Shown here: piece by piece, positions 1 to 9,904 of the stretch
How positions within the stretch are numbered: position 1 is the stretch's first letter
Layout: each line of letters starts with the position of its first letter
From: Microstegium vimineum
Lineage: Eukaryota > Streptophyta > Magnoliopsida > Poales > Poaceae
Assembly: GCA_022036555.1 (NCBI GenBank)
Contig: CM039122.1
Coordinates: 46,861,600 to 46,925,599, forward strand
Direction of reading: 5' to 3'
Length of the DNA stretch: 64,000 nt
Program-made: the position numbers and the translations under genes
The notes under the pieces: model-generated
What the model was told of the DNA's origin: nothing
The model's database searches: none
The model's input: the letters and a program-made list of their open reading frames with translations, nothing else

Positions 1-650
1 TTCATCCAAGTTACAGTTGGATCTGGAACTCCTCATGTCAGGACAAGCATAAAGTTTTTGCCTGGTTAATACTCAAAGATCGGTTAAGTACAAGAGAGTT
101 ACTAAGGAGAAAGAATATGGAGCTTGATGACTATACATGTGTCCTTTGCAGTCAAGCAGTTGAAGAATCTCTTTCTCATATGCTCATTGACTGTCCATTT
201 GCCATGGCATGTTGGAACTGGGTTGGAATTCAGGTTATTCAACTGGGCTCTCTTTTTCAAATTTTGGAAAGCTTCAAACTGCAACTCCATTATTCTTTTT
301 TCATGGAAATCATCATCATAATGAGTTGGACCATTTGGCAAATGAGAAATGGATTCATTTTCAGCAACAGACCTCCCTTGTTTGAAGCAGCCAAAAGGGC
401 TTTCAAATTTGAATTTGCGCTGCTTCTCCATCGCGCAAAAAGAAAATACTTCCCCGTTATTGAGATATGGTTAAATAACCTTGTTTAATCTGTATAGTGG
501 CTTTGATTTTCTTCATTTCCTTTTTTGTTTCCTGAGCTATCTCCCCTGCTCATGCTCTGTTGCTTTAGTTTCTTGTTTAACTCTGTACTTTGCCTTTTTA
601 TTCAATATACCAGTAGGGGTACGCCCCTCCTGTTCAACGTAAAAAAAAAA
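1..650 (+). mobile_element. 3' end of a non-LTR retrotransposon (LINE)
   Basis: The stretch holds the C-terminal part of a LINE ORF2, an AT-rich 3' UTR and a terminal A-run at about 641-650. The last bases before the A-run read CCCCTCCTGTTC, and a decayed LINE ending at about 55365 closes with the same signature, so the two appear to share a family. The 5' part lies outside the window. The element sits downstream of the last visible WRKY exon and in the opposite orientation, probably inside that gene's large intron. Confidence 0.8.
3..488 (+). pseudogene. LINE ORF2 C-terminus, reverse-transcriptase zinc-binding domain (partial)
   Basis: The frame is open from base 3 to a stop at 486-488, about 161 codons, and runs off the left edge. 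It shows the zf-RVT layout found at the C-terminus of plant L1-type ORF2 proteins: a hydrophobic stretch with FAWLILKDRLSTRELLRRK, then a Cys/His cluster (CVLC ... SHMLIDCPFA), then a Trp-rich tail (SWTIWQMRNGFIF). No in-frame stop or shift is seen in this part, so the insertion may be fairly young. The zinc-binding role in retrotransposition is inferred from the family. Endonuclease and polymerase domains are outside the window, so activity cannot be judged. Confidence 0.8.
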
Positions 651-2203
651 CATTGCTAGCTAGGGATGTATATGCACCTATTAGCTGAGGACACATATCT
701 GCACACACACAGCTTGTATTAAAATTAGTTTTAGCCGATCCAATAGGCTATTAGATGTCTCTTTGCACAAGAGAAGTGTACGGCCGGCCAGGTACTACAT
801 ATACTGTTATACGTACGGTATGGTCTAACTAATTAATATAATAATACTTATAAGTTACTAAAAACTCGGGTAAAAAATAGTTGATGTGGTCACCCTTTGA
901 TGTAAAACTTGGCCACTACTTTATCTATTTGATCAAATTATACGATCGATGTTTTGTAATTTCAAACAAAAGGAAGGAGTTATAATCTGAACAATGTACG
1001 GGATAGTATTTTTTTTTTAAAAAAAAAGTTGAATATGTACATGGTTTTTTACGCTTGCAAACTAAATAATTTGAAAACTATAAACAATCAAGTTTTTCAA
1101 AAGATCGATTGGATATTGGCCAAAGCATGAAGTGACCAGAGGTAGTTCATACAGTAAAAATCAATTTAATTAATTCTGCATATATATGGAAGTGTTAACT
1201 TTGTTAAGGCAGCATGCATTTCTTTTGGCAAATGGCAATAATCAATATTGTATTCAGACCGTCTGCATTTGTAGGAAATCAGACCAAATGAAAGGCTGGA
1301 TTATCAGTGCATATATAGATATCTTAGCTAGCTCTATAGGAGTCTAGGTTAGCTCTTGCGCGCTAGCTAGCGATATGTGTCTGCGTCGTCTGATCTTTGA
1401 AGAAACACGTACAAGCTAGGATCTTACGGAGTAGAGACTGTGGGACAGTTCTGATACACCTGTCTGTGTGCATGTGCACACACTTCATTCGTCCTGTTTG
1501 CTGTAGCCTATATATAGACCACTATGATCTGAAAGACTGAACACTTCTCTGATCCACTATCTAAGTGTCTGTCCACCTATACGGTTCAGAACTAACTCCG
1601 ATCAAGCATTAATATGCACTGGCACATCTTTTTTCCTTTCCCACTGTTTGTTTTTTCTTCTTCAAAGTACGGTACCTTTCAATAATTTCACTCATTACAC
1701 AATCTGATATATGCTCAATTAGGAAGTCTAATAGGTACGGTCTACGGTATCATATAAATGCCGCAATAGATACATGAACAAAGCAATTGCAAAACCAGCA
1801 GCTGGCACACGCTGCACACACAGGCTCATTACAGATTTGGCTAACATACTGTGTGTCGACTCAAACAAGGTTTACGGGGTCTATTGTTATTAATCGATCA
1901 CCACACTAGCTACATCCATTGATGCGCTTCTATATATACCAGGGATCTTTCAAGAGTCAAGGTAACTGCTTATTAGATCCTTATTAAGACATAAAAATTA
2001 ACCATCTAAGATTACTTGTTAATCTTCTAGTTTCTACATATTCATAACCAACAAAAGAAATTAAAGAATGGCAGCTTGCATGAACTATGGAGTGTGTATA
2101 ATATAATTAGTAGATATGAGCTAGCGCTAGTCATGGAATACAATGCAACCTCTACACAAATTTCATGAAATGCGATGTAGATTGCGCATATTATTGCAGA
2201 TAC
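651..2203. other. AT-rich stretch, probably intron of the WRKY gene
   Basis: No coding exon was found here on either strand. The preceding WRKY exon ends in a canonical donor at 2203-2202, and the expected next exon (the SYYRC ... H-x-H half of the domain) is not encoded on the minus strand between 651 and 2190. The stretch therefore most simply belongs to a long intron. Confidence 0.45.
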
Positions 2204-2950
2204 CTCGGATGGAGGCTGTTCTTGACAACCTTCTGCCCGTACTTCCTCCACTTGTAGCCATCATCCAGTACATCCACGTCGCTTCTGGTCTGGAAGCAAA
2301 ACCTCGGTTCCCTCATCTTCCTCCTCACCTTCATCTTCCCTCTCTCCGCTATCGTAGCTGCTGATCCCTTCCACCTGAGAACAATCACACTCCGTACTTA
2401 TTAGCTTGCACACAACATCATCAAACCCTAATTAAGGTTTCAGAAACATTACAAGCAAGAGAGCATACCATGTGCCATTACTCTCGTTGCAACCTAGTTT
2501 AGCCGCAGTAGTCACCGAGGTGCAGACCTGCGGAAGAACGAACAAAACCTCTCATATAAGGAACAAGCAAGAAAGGACGCCGACAGAAAACCTTCAAGCT
2601 ACTAATATAATTAAGCTAGATCACCTCACCTCCTCAGCACTGGGCATGAAACCGGCCGTAGGCTTCCCACCGCATGCTGTTGCGGCGGCGGCGACGGCGG
2701 CGCCGGAGCAGCTGCCGAAGGGAAGCGCCGGGAGCTGGTATAGTCCACAATGGTCGGAGGAGAGCATCCCGCCATGGTTGTCGGTCTCTTCCTGGTCAAC
2801 TACAAACGGCATCTGGAAAAGTTTGTTGTTTGGTTGGCTAGGAAATTGTAGCGGGAGAGGAAGAGGGAAGCAGGCGGCGTAGTGATGATCCGGCACAAGG
2901 AAGCCAGGAAGGCAAGCACTCAACTGGCCTCCCTCCATATATGCCTGCAT
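2204..2950 (-). CDS. WRKY12-like: WRKY group IIc transcription factor, WRKY12-like, last exon(s) missing from window
   Basis: Three minus-strand exons are supported by GT-AG sites: 2950-2630, 2527-2469 (59 bp) and 2374-2204 (171 bp). Exon 3 carries a basic run (KMKVRRKMREPRFCFQT), then DVDVLDDGYKWRKYGQKVV, the WRKY DNA-binding heptapeptide, ending at KNSLHPR. The donor AG|GT falls in the codon for that final Arg, the conserved R-type intron position in the family. The sequence before the heptapeptide is close to Arabidopsis WRKY12, a nuclear W-box-binding factor linked to secondary wall and pith development; that role here is inference. The start is the ATG at 2950 (MQAYMEGGQ); the ATG four codons on (2938) is an alternative, and the frame is open upstream. 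The half-domain with the zinc ligands is not between 651 and 2190. It is either beyond the left edge or lost. Confidence 0.85.
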
Positions 2951-3154
2951 ATGCGCTAGCGATCGATCGATGATCAAGGTGTGGTTCTTGGTTGTGCGGG
3001 GCAGAAAATTCGCAGGGTGGATCGGAATGGATCTCTCTCCTTTTGGTGTCAATAACTGTGCACGATAAGGTTGACGATGACGATGCTGGCTTTGGGGTTA
3101 GTGGTGCGTGGTGTGGGCTATATGCTGGCCGGAGCAAGCAGCTAGCCTAGACAA

Positions 3155-3168
3155 GCCCTTTAAAGGGC
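3155..3168 (-). promoter_or_regulatory. possible core promoter element upstream of the WRKY gene
   Basis: A perfect palindrome GCCCTTTAAAGGGC lies about 205 bp upstream of the proposed ATG. It contains TTTAAA, which can serve as a weak TATA-like element. No better TATA box was seen between it and the ATG. Placement alone supports this. Confidence 0.2.
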
Positions 3169-3169
3169 C

Positions 3170-4230
3170 TCTAGCTCAAATTGTGCCGTGTGTACAGTAC
3201 TTGCTTCAGTACTAGCTGTTGGCCTGTCCCTGCAGGCCCCACCTAGTGCGTGCTAATTCATGAGCAGCTTTCATATGCTGTCAGAGATCTGCCCCTTTTT
3301 TTAATTTCTATCTCATCTATCATCATAGATACGCGCGTTGATGTAATTCTTTTTAGATTAAGGAAAAAAACAATCCGGTCTCTAGCATTCAACAAGTGAA
3401 TGTGAAACAGCACTGAGGCCAAACCGAAATTTAATCAGTTACAGAATCCAGAACACTTGAAACTAACAAAAGTAGAACAGCTCCTCTAAGAGCTGACTAT
3501 ATATATATAGTACAGATCGATGTAATTAATAAAATGAAACTAACTATATTGTGGCCTCTGTTAAAAGCACGCGGGAAACTAACTGGTCGATGATCATCAG
3601 TGTTTGCATGCATATATATGGTTTGCTTCTGCTACCTCGATCGGCTTTTGCAAGCTAATTGCGTCTTCAGTGGCGCTTCAACCGCAGCAAGCCAAAGGCT
3701 TTTCATCATCAGGAGAGGGCACATATTATTGCAGCGATTGTTCGGCGTACAGGGATATCACTGATTGTACTTTTTGTCCCCTGTGATCGATTGCCCAATC
3801 GACCGATCTACATGTTCTTTTAGCTAGGATGCTCTCCTCTCCTCACAAAAAGAGAGCATGCACTGCACTGGCCGGCTGGTTCACTCGTTTTCAGTATCTC
3901 TGTAGCGCGCACATTGCAATCCCGGCCTCTCCTTTGAATCATCACCGTCTTGGCCTCTTGAGACGTGTTCAGAGTAGGCTGTCTGTGGCTCTGGGCCTGG
4001 TCAGGGCAGGTTCTGCTACTAGCTTTTCCACCTACCCTCAGAAAAAAATGGCCACCCATTTCGCTCTTTTGATTTGCTTTAGTTTGCAGCGAAAATATGT
4101 AGCCACATCCACGTACGTTACTTGTATTACAACTGTACTACTGTATTTCTCTAAGCTTTGTTTACATATATAGCGTCATTTTCCATCGTTCAATGCAATA
4201 CATTGCAGTAGCCTCAAACCCTAATAATCC
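3170..4230. other. intergenic, WRKY upstream region
   Basis: Short open frames are present but none shows a recognisable domain or convincing exon structure. It probably includes the WRKY promoter and relics of repeats that I could not classify. Confidence 0.4.
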
Positions 4231-4235
4231 ATCTA

Positions 4236-4350
4236 GATCGAGTAGCTGCGCGCAGGGCCATTGTTCACAGGAGGCAGGTGCGGGAGAAGGGATCAAACCC
4301 TGCCGGCTGGCTCCTCGATCTCTTGGAGCCTTCACCACTGGGCCACATGT
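4236..4350 (-). mobile_element. tRNA-derived SINE-like sequence
   Basis: On the minus strand an A-box-like TGGCCCAGTGG (4345-4335, matching the TGGCNNAGTGG consensus) is followed 34 bp later by a B-box-like GGGTTTGATCCC (4300-4289). This is the order and spacing of an internal RNA polymerase III promoter. The piece does not fold as a complete tRNA by eye, so a SINE head such as the grass Au type is more likely. No A-tail or target duplication was identified. Confidence 0.35.
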
Positions 4351-4682
4351 CCATCAGCAATGTTCTTAGCTGAATTTATCCTGCCACCACATTACCCCCT
4401 AGCTAGTTATTAAGGCTGAACCCTAGTCAATGCATTGCAAGCTAAACTCGTGTTGACAATAAGATGAAACAAAAATAAAAAGCCCTACCAATATCGTTGG
4501 AGCACAAATTCATAGTGGATTCACATAAATAAAGCATCATAGCTGTGGTCAACTAGCTAGCACTTCGTTCAAAACGGTGAAAAAGATTTAAAAGAGACAT
4601 ATGCATGGAAAGCGAAGCAGATAAATTATGTACCACCGCGCTGAAGTGGGGCTGCAAAAGATGTTGGCAAACCAAACACATT

Positions 4683-4702
4683 GCTGCTGCTGCTGCTGCT
4701 GC
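4683..4702. repeat. GCT trinucleotide microsatellite
   Basis: About seven GCT/CTG units occur in a row. The overlapping open frames would encode Ala or Gln runs but show no other gene features. Confidence 0.8.
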
Positions 4703-4709
4703 AGGCACG

Positions 4710-5980
4710 CACATTGATGTTTCCAGATTGAGCCACGGATTGCAGGAGGCAGGGGCGGATTCCTATCATTGCGAGCTGCTGCAAAAGCCTCTTCTTCAGG
4801 TCCCCCCTGGCCATGTATGAGCATGGGCATGGGCCACTGGCCGGCCCACTGTGCCCCAATGTGCACAGGTACGGTGGCATCAAATACTGCTGTCAGCCTG
4901 TCACTGATACTATACTATATTCCCAGTTCAGGTCTATAAACTTTCAAATGCTAAATGAACGCACTACTGTCATGCAATCAGCAATTAAGTACTAATAAAT
5001 CGTCATTAACTGCATGCATGCTACGCGTATGTGTAATCTCACGAATTGAAGTGGCTATGCATGATGTCACGCACATGCATGCGAGAGCTATAGCTATAGC
5101 TATAGCTAGCTAACGCAAGTACTACGTGTCCTTGAGACTCGCATGGCGTGCGCGCCCTAGAAACACCGAGGCACAAGCAGCTGATAGCCGTGAACAGGCA
5201 CAGCGCGTACGTACGTGTATATCCTGCCGCGTACTGCCCAGGCAAAGCAGCGGCGGCAGCGGCAAGAAAAGAATAGAAAACCCGGCCCTAAAGTGGCGGC
5301 GGTGTCGTAGCTTACCACTGCGCACGTCGAGACAGCAATGGGAGAGCATGCGTGCATGGAGAAGGGGGCGAAAACGCAAGGTGACAAGGAGAAAACGAAA
5401 CGGGAAATACGCACGTACGAATGATGGCGCGCGTACTGCTGCATGTCTCTGTACACGCATGTGTGTCGTCTGTGTGTGCACTAGCCCCCCTGATCCCCCT
5501 TTTCTCCTTGTTTTCTCTCGCTTTTTGCCCGTCCTCGATCCTAGCTACGTACAGCTTGTTGCTTTCGGTGTCGATCTGTCGATCATTTGCATTGTGCAAG
5601 TTGCAACACAAACATATCCCTGTATATCCGGATGAAAAGAAAACAGTTAGCTTACGTGTGGCTTTCTACGGTAGGGAGGTAGTAGTAAATAGCTACTACC
5701 TAGCTAGCTAGGCCTGCTAGTGTATCGGCATTACTATTACTATTTGCTAGATCTAGGTTGGGGCACAGCAAGCTCAAGCTAAGAATTAGGCATGCAGCGC
5801 AGCAGCAGGGTATGGCTAATTCAAGCTCTTATGCGTGCATATGTAGTATTAGCTCCGCTGCCCCGGTTCGTGCTAAGCATATGTTGCCATCGATAAAGCG
5901 AGTTAGTTTTTTTTATATATACTGAAACAATATATGTATAATAGCATGGATAAGTACTTAAAATTGTTGTTATGGTCTAA
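4710..5980. other. intergenic
   Basis: Open frames on both strands around 5120-5640 overlap one another, lack exon signals and match no family I recognise. A short AGCTAT repeat lies at about 5087-5111. Confidence 0.4.
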
Positions 5981-5983
5981 TAA

Positions 5984-6370
5984 CAGCCCAATATAAAGAT
6001 GCATGTGCCTGATAGAAATAATACAAACTCGTTATTGTCATGATTGATATGAATCACCATACTACACGCAATTTACGGCGTGTGATTGCTGCTTGTATAA
6101 AACAAAAGATTTAAAAATAAATGAGAAAAAGAAGAGAATTAAAAAGCTTAAATAAATTTAAAACTTAAAAATAATAAAAGTTTTTGGGAAGTAGGAACTA
6201 AAAAAATTAAAAAAAAAGCCTCCAACAGTTCAATATAAAGTTATGCTGGCCTAATCGAAAGACTACATGTTTTTAATTGTTATAATTGATATAGACTACC
6301 ACACTACATACACTCCGATGCGTAGGATCGTGCATGTCTAAAACAAAAAAATTAAAATAGAAATACTGCA
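5984..6370 (+). repeat. two diverged direct copies of a ~140-bp unit
   Basis: The segment from about 5984 to 6120 and the one from about 6226 to 6370 align in order through shared blocks. These are CAATATAAAG, then TGATATxxACxACCAxACTACA, then GCGTxxGAT, then TAAAACAAAA. A-rich sequence separates and follows them. The copies are old and their family is unknown. Confidence 0.5.
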
Positions 6371-7309
6371 AGCTCTTTATCGGTTGTTTCGGAACTTAAA
6401 ATATAAAAAATGAAATTTCAAGTTATAACAAACAACTAAAAATAAAAAAATAAAAAATAAAAAAGGAAAAAAATAAAAAGGAAAAATAATTAAAAATAAA
6501 AAATAAAAAAATGTCAAATCTTGTCAGAGACCCTCACCGGCCTCCAATTCATTCACGGTTGAGAGAGAATCTATGTTTGCCCATACCCACAGCTATAGAT
6601 GATGGATATTATTACGGTGAGATCATCTTTTGTTTTTTCAAAATTAAACCTATTTGTGTTTACCGTAAAACAACCGCATTACATTTTATAATGTTGGAAA
6701 GCATAAAGTGGTAGAATATACTACTTGAGTTTTAATAAGAGGCAGAAATAAATGATATTTTTATCCGTTACTTAAATGGACAATTAAAGACCATAGATGC
6801 ATAGAGTTTGTCAGTCATACGCATTGTTCAGAGTGGTTGAAGGATATATTGAAGGGAGAGAAAAAAAAATCACGCGAGCAGTACTGTAGCAGCATCTATA
6901 GTAGCCTAGGCTAGTTCTTTTTTCCCTGTCGTGCAAATCATATCCTTCCCTACCTCTTTCCCATAAAACCTAATTCCCTTCATCCCTTGAGCCACTGCCT
7001 CTCTCACATGAGGAGGAGAATAGAGAAGGGAGGAGAGGGAGAGAAATTAGAATTTTATCGTTGTTCATTGTCGTATTCGTTCAACATTATTGTCTTTCTA
7101 TTTTTGCCTCAATTTCTTGCTTCCCCTTGCTGCTCTTCATGTTGATGCTACACACGGTGCGGGTTGAGATGACAGAAGGTGTAGCGTCAAGGATCACCAT
7201 GAGGGAGAAGGAAAGTGGAGGAAAGTTGTTGCCGTTCTTCATCATAATCATTGTTTGGGATAATAAGACCTCACTTTCCCTGTTGTTTTTATGGAATTCA
7301 AATAAATTT
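6371..7309. other. AT-rich intergenic stretch
   Basis: 6380-6510 is A-rich low-complexity DNA. Open frames at 6511-6714 and 7061-7384 have no recognisable domain. Confidence 0.4.
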
Positions 7310-7505
7310 CACTACTACATAAAACTTTTGTGTGACGGACGTTTTTCATTTTTGGATGCGAGCAAGGCCAACCGCCTCCAATGAAAGATCATGGTTAATG
7401 GATGAATAATGGAGACGATTTCCCTTGCCCACCTCGGTTAATCTGTTTACGAAGGCGGGCACCTTACAAATGCTTGCCTTGGTAAACCGATAAAAAACAA
7501 AAAAA
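7310..7505 (+). mobile_element. putative CACTA (En/Spm) terminus with subterminal repeats
   Basis: CACTACTACA at 7310-7319 matches the usual CACTA start. It is followed by short motifs in both orientations, such as CCAACCGCCTCC, CCCACCTCGGTTAA and GAAGGCGGGCAC, which look like CACTA subterminal repeats. I found no matching TGTAGTAGTG end downstream, so the element is truncated or the call is wrong. Confidence 0.35.
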
Positions 7506-7575
7506 AAACTTATGAGCCCACTAGCGAGCCCGTTCCCAAGCCCTCCGGTGAGCCCAACCCCTGTGTGCCGCCACA

Positions 7576-7740
7576 GTGGATCCGACCGCCCAACGTGCGT
7601 CTGGCCATCAGAGATGGAGGAGGGAGCCGCGACGCCGTGGATCCGGCCTCCCCTGTGCGCCTAGCAGCTGGAGATGGAGGAGGGAGCCGCGCCTCCGTGG
7701 ATCCGGCCTCCCCCGCGCGCCTACCCACGGGAGATGGACA
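7576..7740. repeat. ~60-bp GC-rich tandem repeat, almost three copies
   Basis: GTGGATCCG starts at 7576, 7637 and 7697, each followed by similar sequence ending in GGAGATGGAGGAGGGAGCC (the third copy diverges at its end). The period is a multiple of three, so several frames on both strands stay open through it. I treat those frames as a side effect of the repeat, not as genes. Confidence 0.7.
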
Positions 7741-8069
7741 GAGCCGCACCGCATCCACTGCCGTCGTCTGGACCTCCCCATGCGTGGAAAAGGAGGAGGG
7801 GTGCTGCCTGTGTTGCCCATGCCGTCGCCGCCTTGTCTGCTCCCAAATCCGTCAGCGAGAACGAGGAGGAGCCCTGATCTGGCCGCTCCGCCGCCGAATT
7901 TAGCCTCCCCACCCATGTCACAGAGAGGGAGAGCATATGACCATTGTGCCGAGGGGAGGAGGGACGCCACCACCGGAGGAGGAGGCAGCTGTGCGCCGCA
8001 ACCTTGAAGGGCGCACATGTTCTAGATCTGCTGGAGAGGGAAGGAGAGAGTGATGTACAGATAGATGAA

Positions 8070-8130
8070 GGGAGAGGAGAGGAGAGGAGAGGAGAGGGAG
8101 TGTCGGGTGGAGAGAGAGAGAGAGAGGTGT
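8070..8130. repeat. GGAGA and GA simple repeats
   Basis: A run of GGAGA pentamers at about 8072-8098 is followed by a GA dinucleotide run at about 8111-8127. Confidence 0.8.
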
Positions 8131-9230
8131 CGGGAGAGAGGCGGCTGAGAGGGAGAAAGTGGAATGAGCAATATGAACCCTAAATCTTATTATATATGAT
8201 GTACTAGGTATATATATCATTGCCGAAGCTACTAAAAGATACAAAGTCTCGGGTGGATAGAGAACAAGGAAATGAAGTCCCGCAAAAGATTTTATTTTAT
8301 ACGTACAAGAAGACCTATAAAATGGAACGCGTATTCATTGAATTTCTTTTAATAAATTAAATGAAACAAAAGCGCAGTAGAATTTGAGTGGTCGCACAGC
8401 GCTGAGAGCTGACGCGTGCTTGCCATTGGCAAGCCCTGCTGCCAGGCTTTCGGCGCCCCAATATGGGTTTTTCCTCAGGAACCGCATCATTTCGTCGACA
8501 AATCCAGCGAGCGCGCACGAAAAAGAAAAGAACCGAGACCAAAGAAGCACCACCGGGCGCTCCATGCATCTGCGGACTGCGGTCATCTGCCGACCTGAAG
8601 CTGCAGCTGCGTGCCGTGCCTATCGGTCCCGGGTCCCGGCACGTTGTATCGCCAGCGCCCAGCTGCCGCCGCCTCGCTCGCCGCTCGCTCTCCTCTCTGC
8701 CACCACACCACACCATAAGCATCGCCTTAAGCTTTTTTTGTCTCGTTCGATCGGATTGTCAAATCAAGCGGGTCTCGCGGCGGTATAATGCTCCTCGTCC
8801 TGCCGCTATTCTATTGTGCGTATCATCCTAGCATGCATGGCAGCACAGCATCGTCCCCCGACCGCGTGCGCGCAAGCAGCGCATGCATGCTGGTGGTCCG
8901 GTCGTCGTCCGGACCAGGCCTCTCGTTCGTGCAGTGTCTCCTGCGTGCACCCCCTTTCATTCGGCTTCCTCTAGCTGGGCGGACGACGAGACTAGCTTGT
9001 TGGATGCCTGTACCATTGCGACCACTGTTCATACGCACTGGTTTGCTTGTTCAGCCGTATGTATGTACGGGCAGGATTATTGAACGAATGATGTGTAAAC
9101 TGGTCCGTTTTTTTTTTTTGAGATTGTAAACTGGTCCGTTATTCCTGTTGGAAACATTGTAGTAGCTCGATAAGATCATATAATAATGGGTTCGTACGGT
9201 AAAGGACCTGACCTTTTCGACGTACTCCTA
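8131..9230. other. intergenic, GC-rich core
   Basis: Overlapping open frames between 8350 and 9130 on both strands match no family and carry no convincing splice structure. Confidence 0.4.
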
Positions 9231-9238
9231 CGTAGGAG

Positions 9239-9396
9239 AAGTGGCGAAGCCACATCGAAAATTAGGGTGGTGCATTACTAAGGGGAATAAATAATTTGGT
9301 ACAAATAGATGGTGGAAAATTGTCTAGCTAGTGAAAAAAAAATCTTACCATGGTGCACTGGCACCTGCAGGTAAGCTTAACATAACTTCGCCCCTG
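9239..9396. mobile_element. 158-bp hAT-type MITE with perfect 8-bp target duplication
   Basis: The element starts AAGTGGCGAAGCCAC and ends ACTTCGCCCCTG, so its ends are imperfect inverted repeats. CGTAGGAG flanks it on both sides (9231-9238 and 9397-9404), an exact 8-bp duplication as made by hAT transposases. It encodes no protein and would depend on a transposase elsewhere. The elements at 56700 and 30384 share its end sequence. Confidence 0.75.
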
Positions 9397-9663
9397 CGTA
9401 GGAGATCGAGTTAAATTAACAATTGTGCTGCACACACCACACACTCCACACAACTAGCTTAGGGTTGGTAATAATAAAGCACGAAGACTACTAGCTAGCT
9501 AGGCGCAAACGGTATCAACAGATGGGATGGGGAAAGGCAGATGCACGATTCCGGCCTCGTCATCATGATGACCTGCCCTCTGCCTGCCTTTCATGTCATC
9601 GTCGTCGGCACTCGGCACCAGGGATGAAACGACGACACGTACGGGCAGATCTCATCTAATCTC

Positions 9664-9897
9664 AGTCCCCGTTTAGTTGCCAAAAAATTTTGCATAGTAA
9701 CTGTCACATCGAATCTTGCGGCACATGCATGGAGTACTAAATGTAGACGAAAAAAAAACTAATTACACAGTTGGTCGAGAAATCGCGAGACGAAACTTTT
9801 GAACCTAATTAATCCATAATTAGACACTAATTACTAAATACAAACGAAATGCTACAGTGAGCCAAAATCCAAAATTTTTTGGATCTCAACGCACCCT
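9664..9897. mobile_element. Tourist-like MITE (PIF/Harbinger type)
   Basis: The stretch carries the hallmark interior of an abundant grass MITE family: CGTTTAGTTGCC near the left end, CACATCGAATCTTG, CACATGCATGGAGTA, GAGACGAAACTTTTGA, TAATTAATCCATAATTAG and TGCTACAGTGAGCC. CTCAG occurs at both flanks and may be the target duplication. It has no coding capacity. Confidence 0.75.
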
Positions 9898-9904
9898 CAG
9901 TCAC

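Noticed and set aside
5126..5635. 169-codon plus-strand frame
   Set aside because: No domain, no exon support, and overlapping minus-strand frames of similar quality.
8897..8925. Resemblance to miR166 (CGGACCAGGC core)
   Set aside because: Only about ten bases agree with the mature miR166 and no hairpin partner was seen.
9619..9629. CAGGGATGAAA, identical to the maize Ac terminal repeat
   Set aside because: An 11-base match has a few percent chance of occurring in 64 kb on both strands. No opposite end or Ac-like interior was found.
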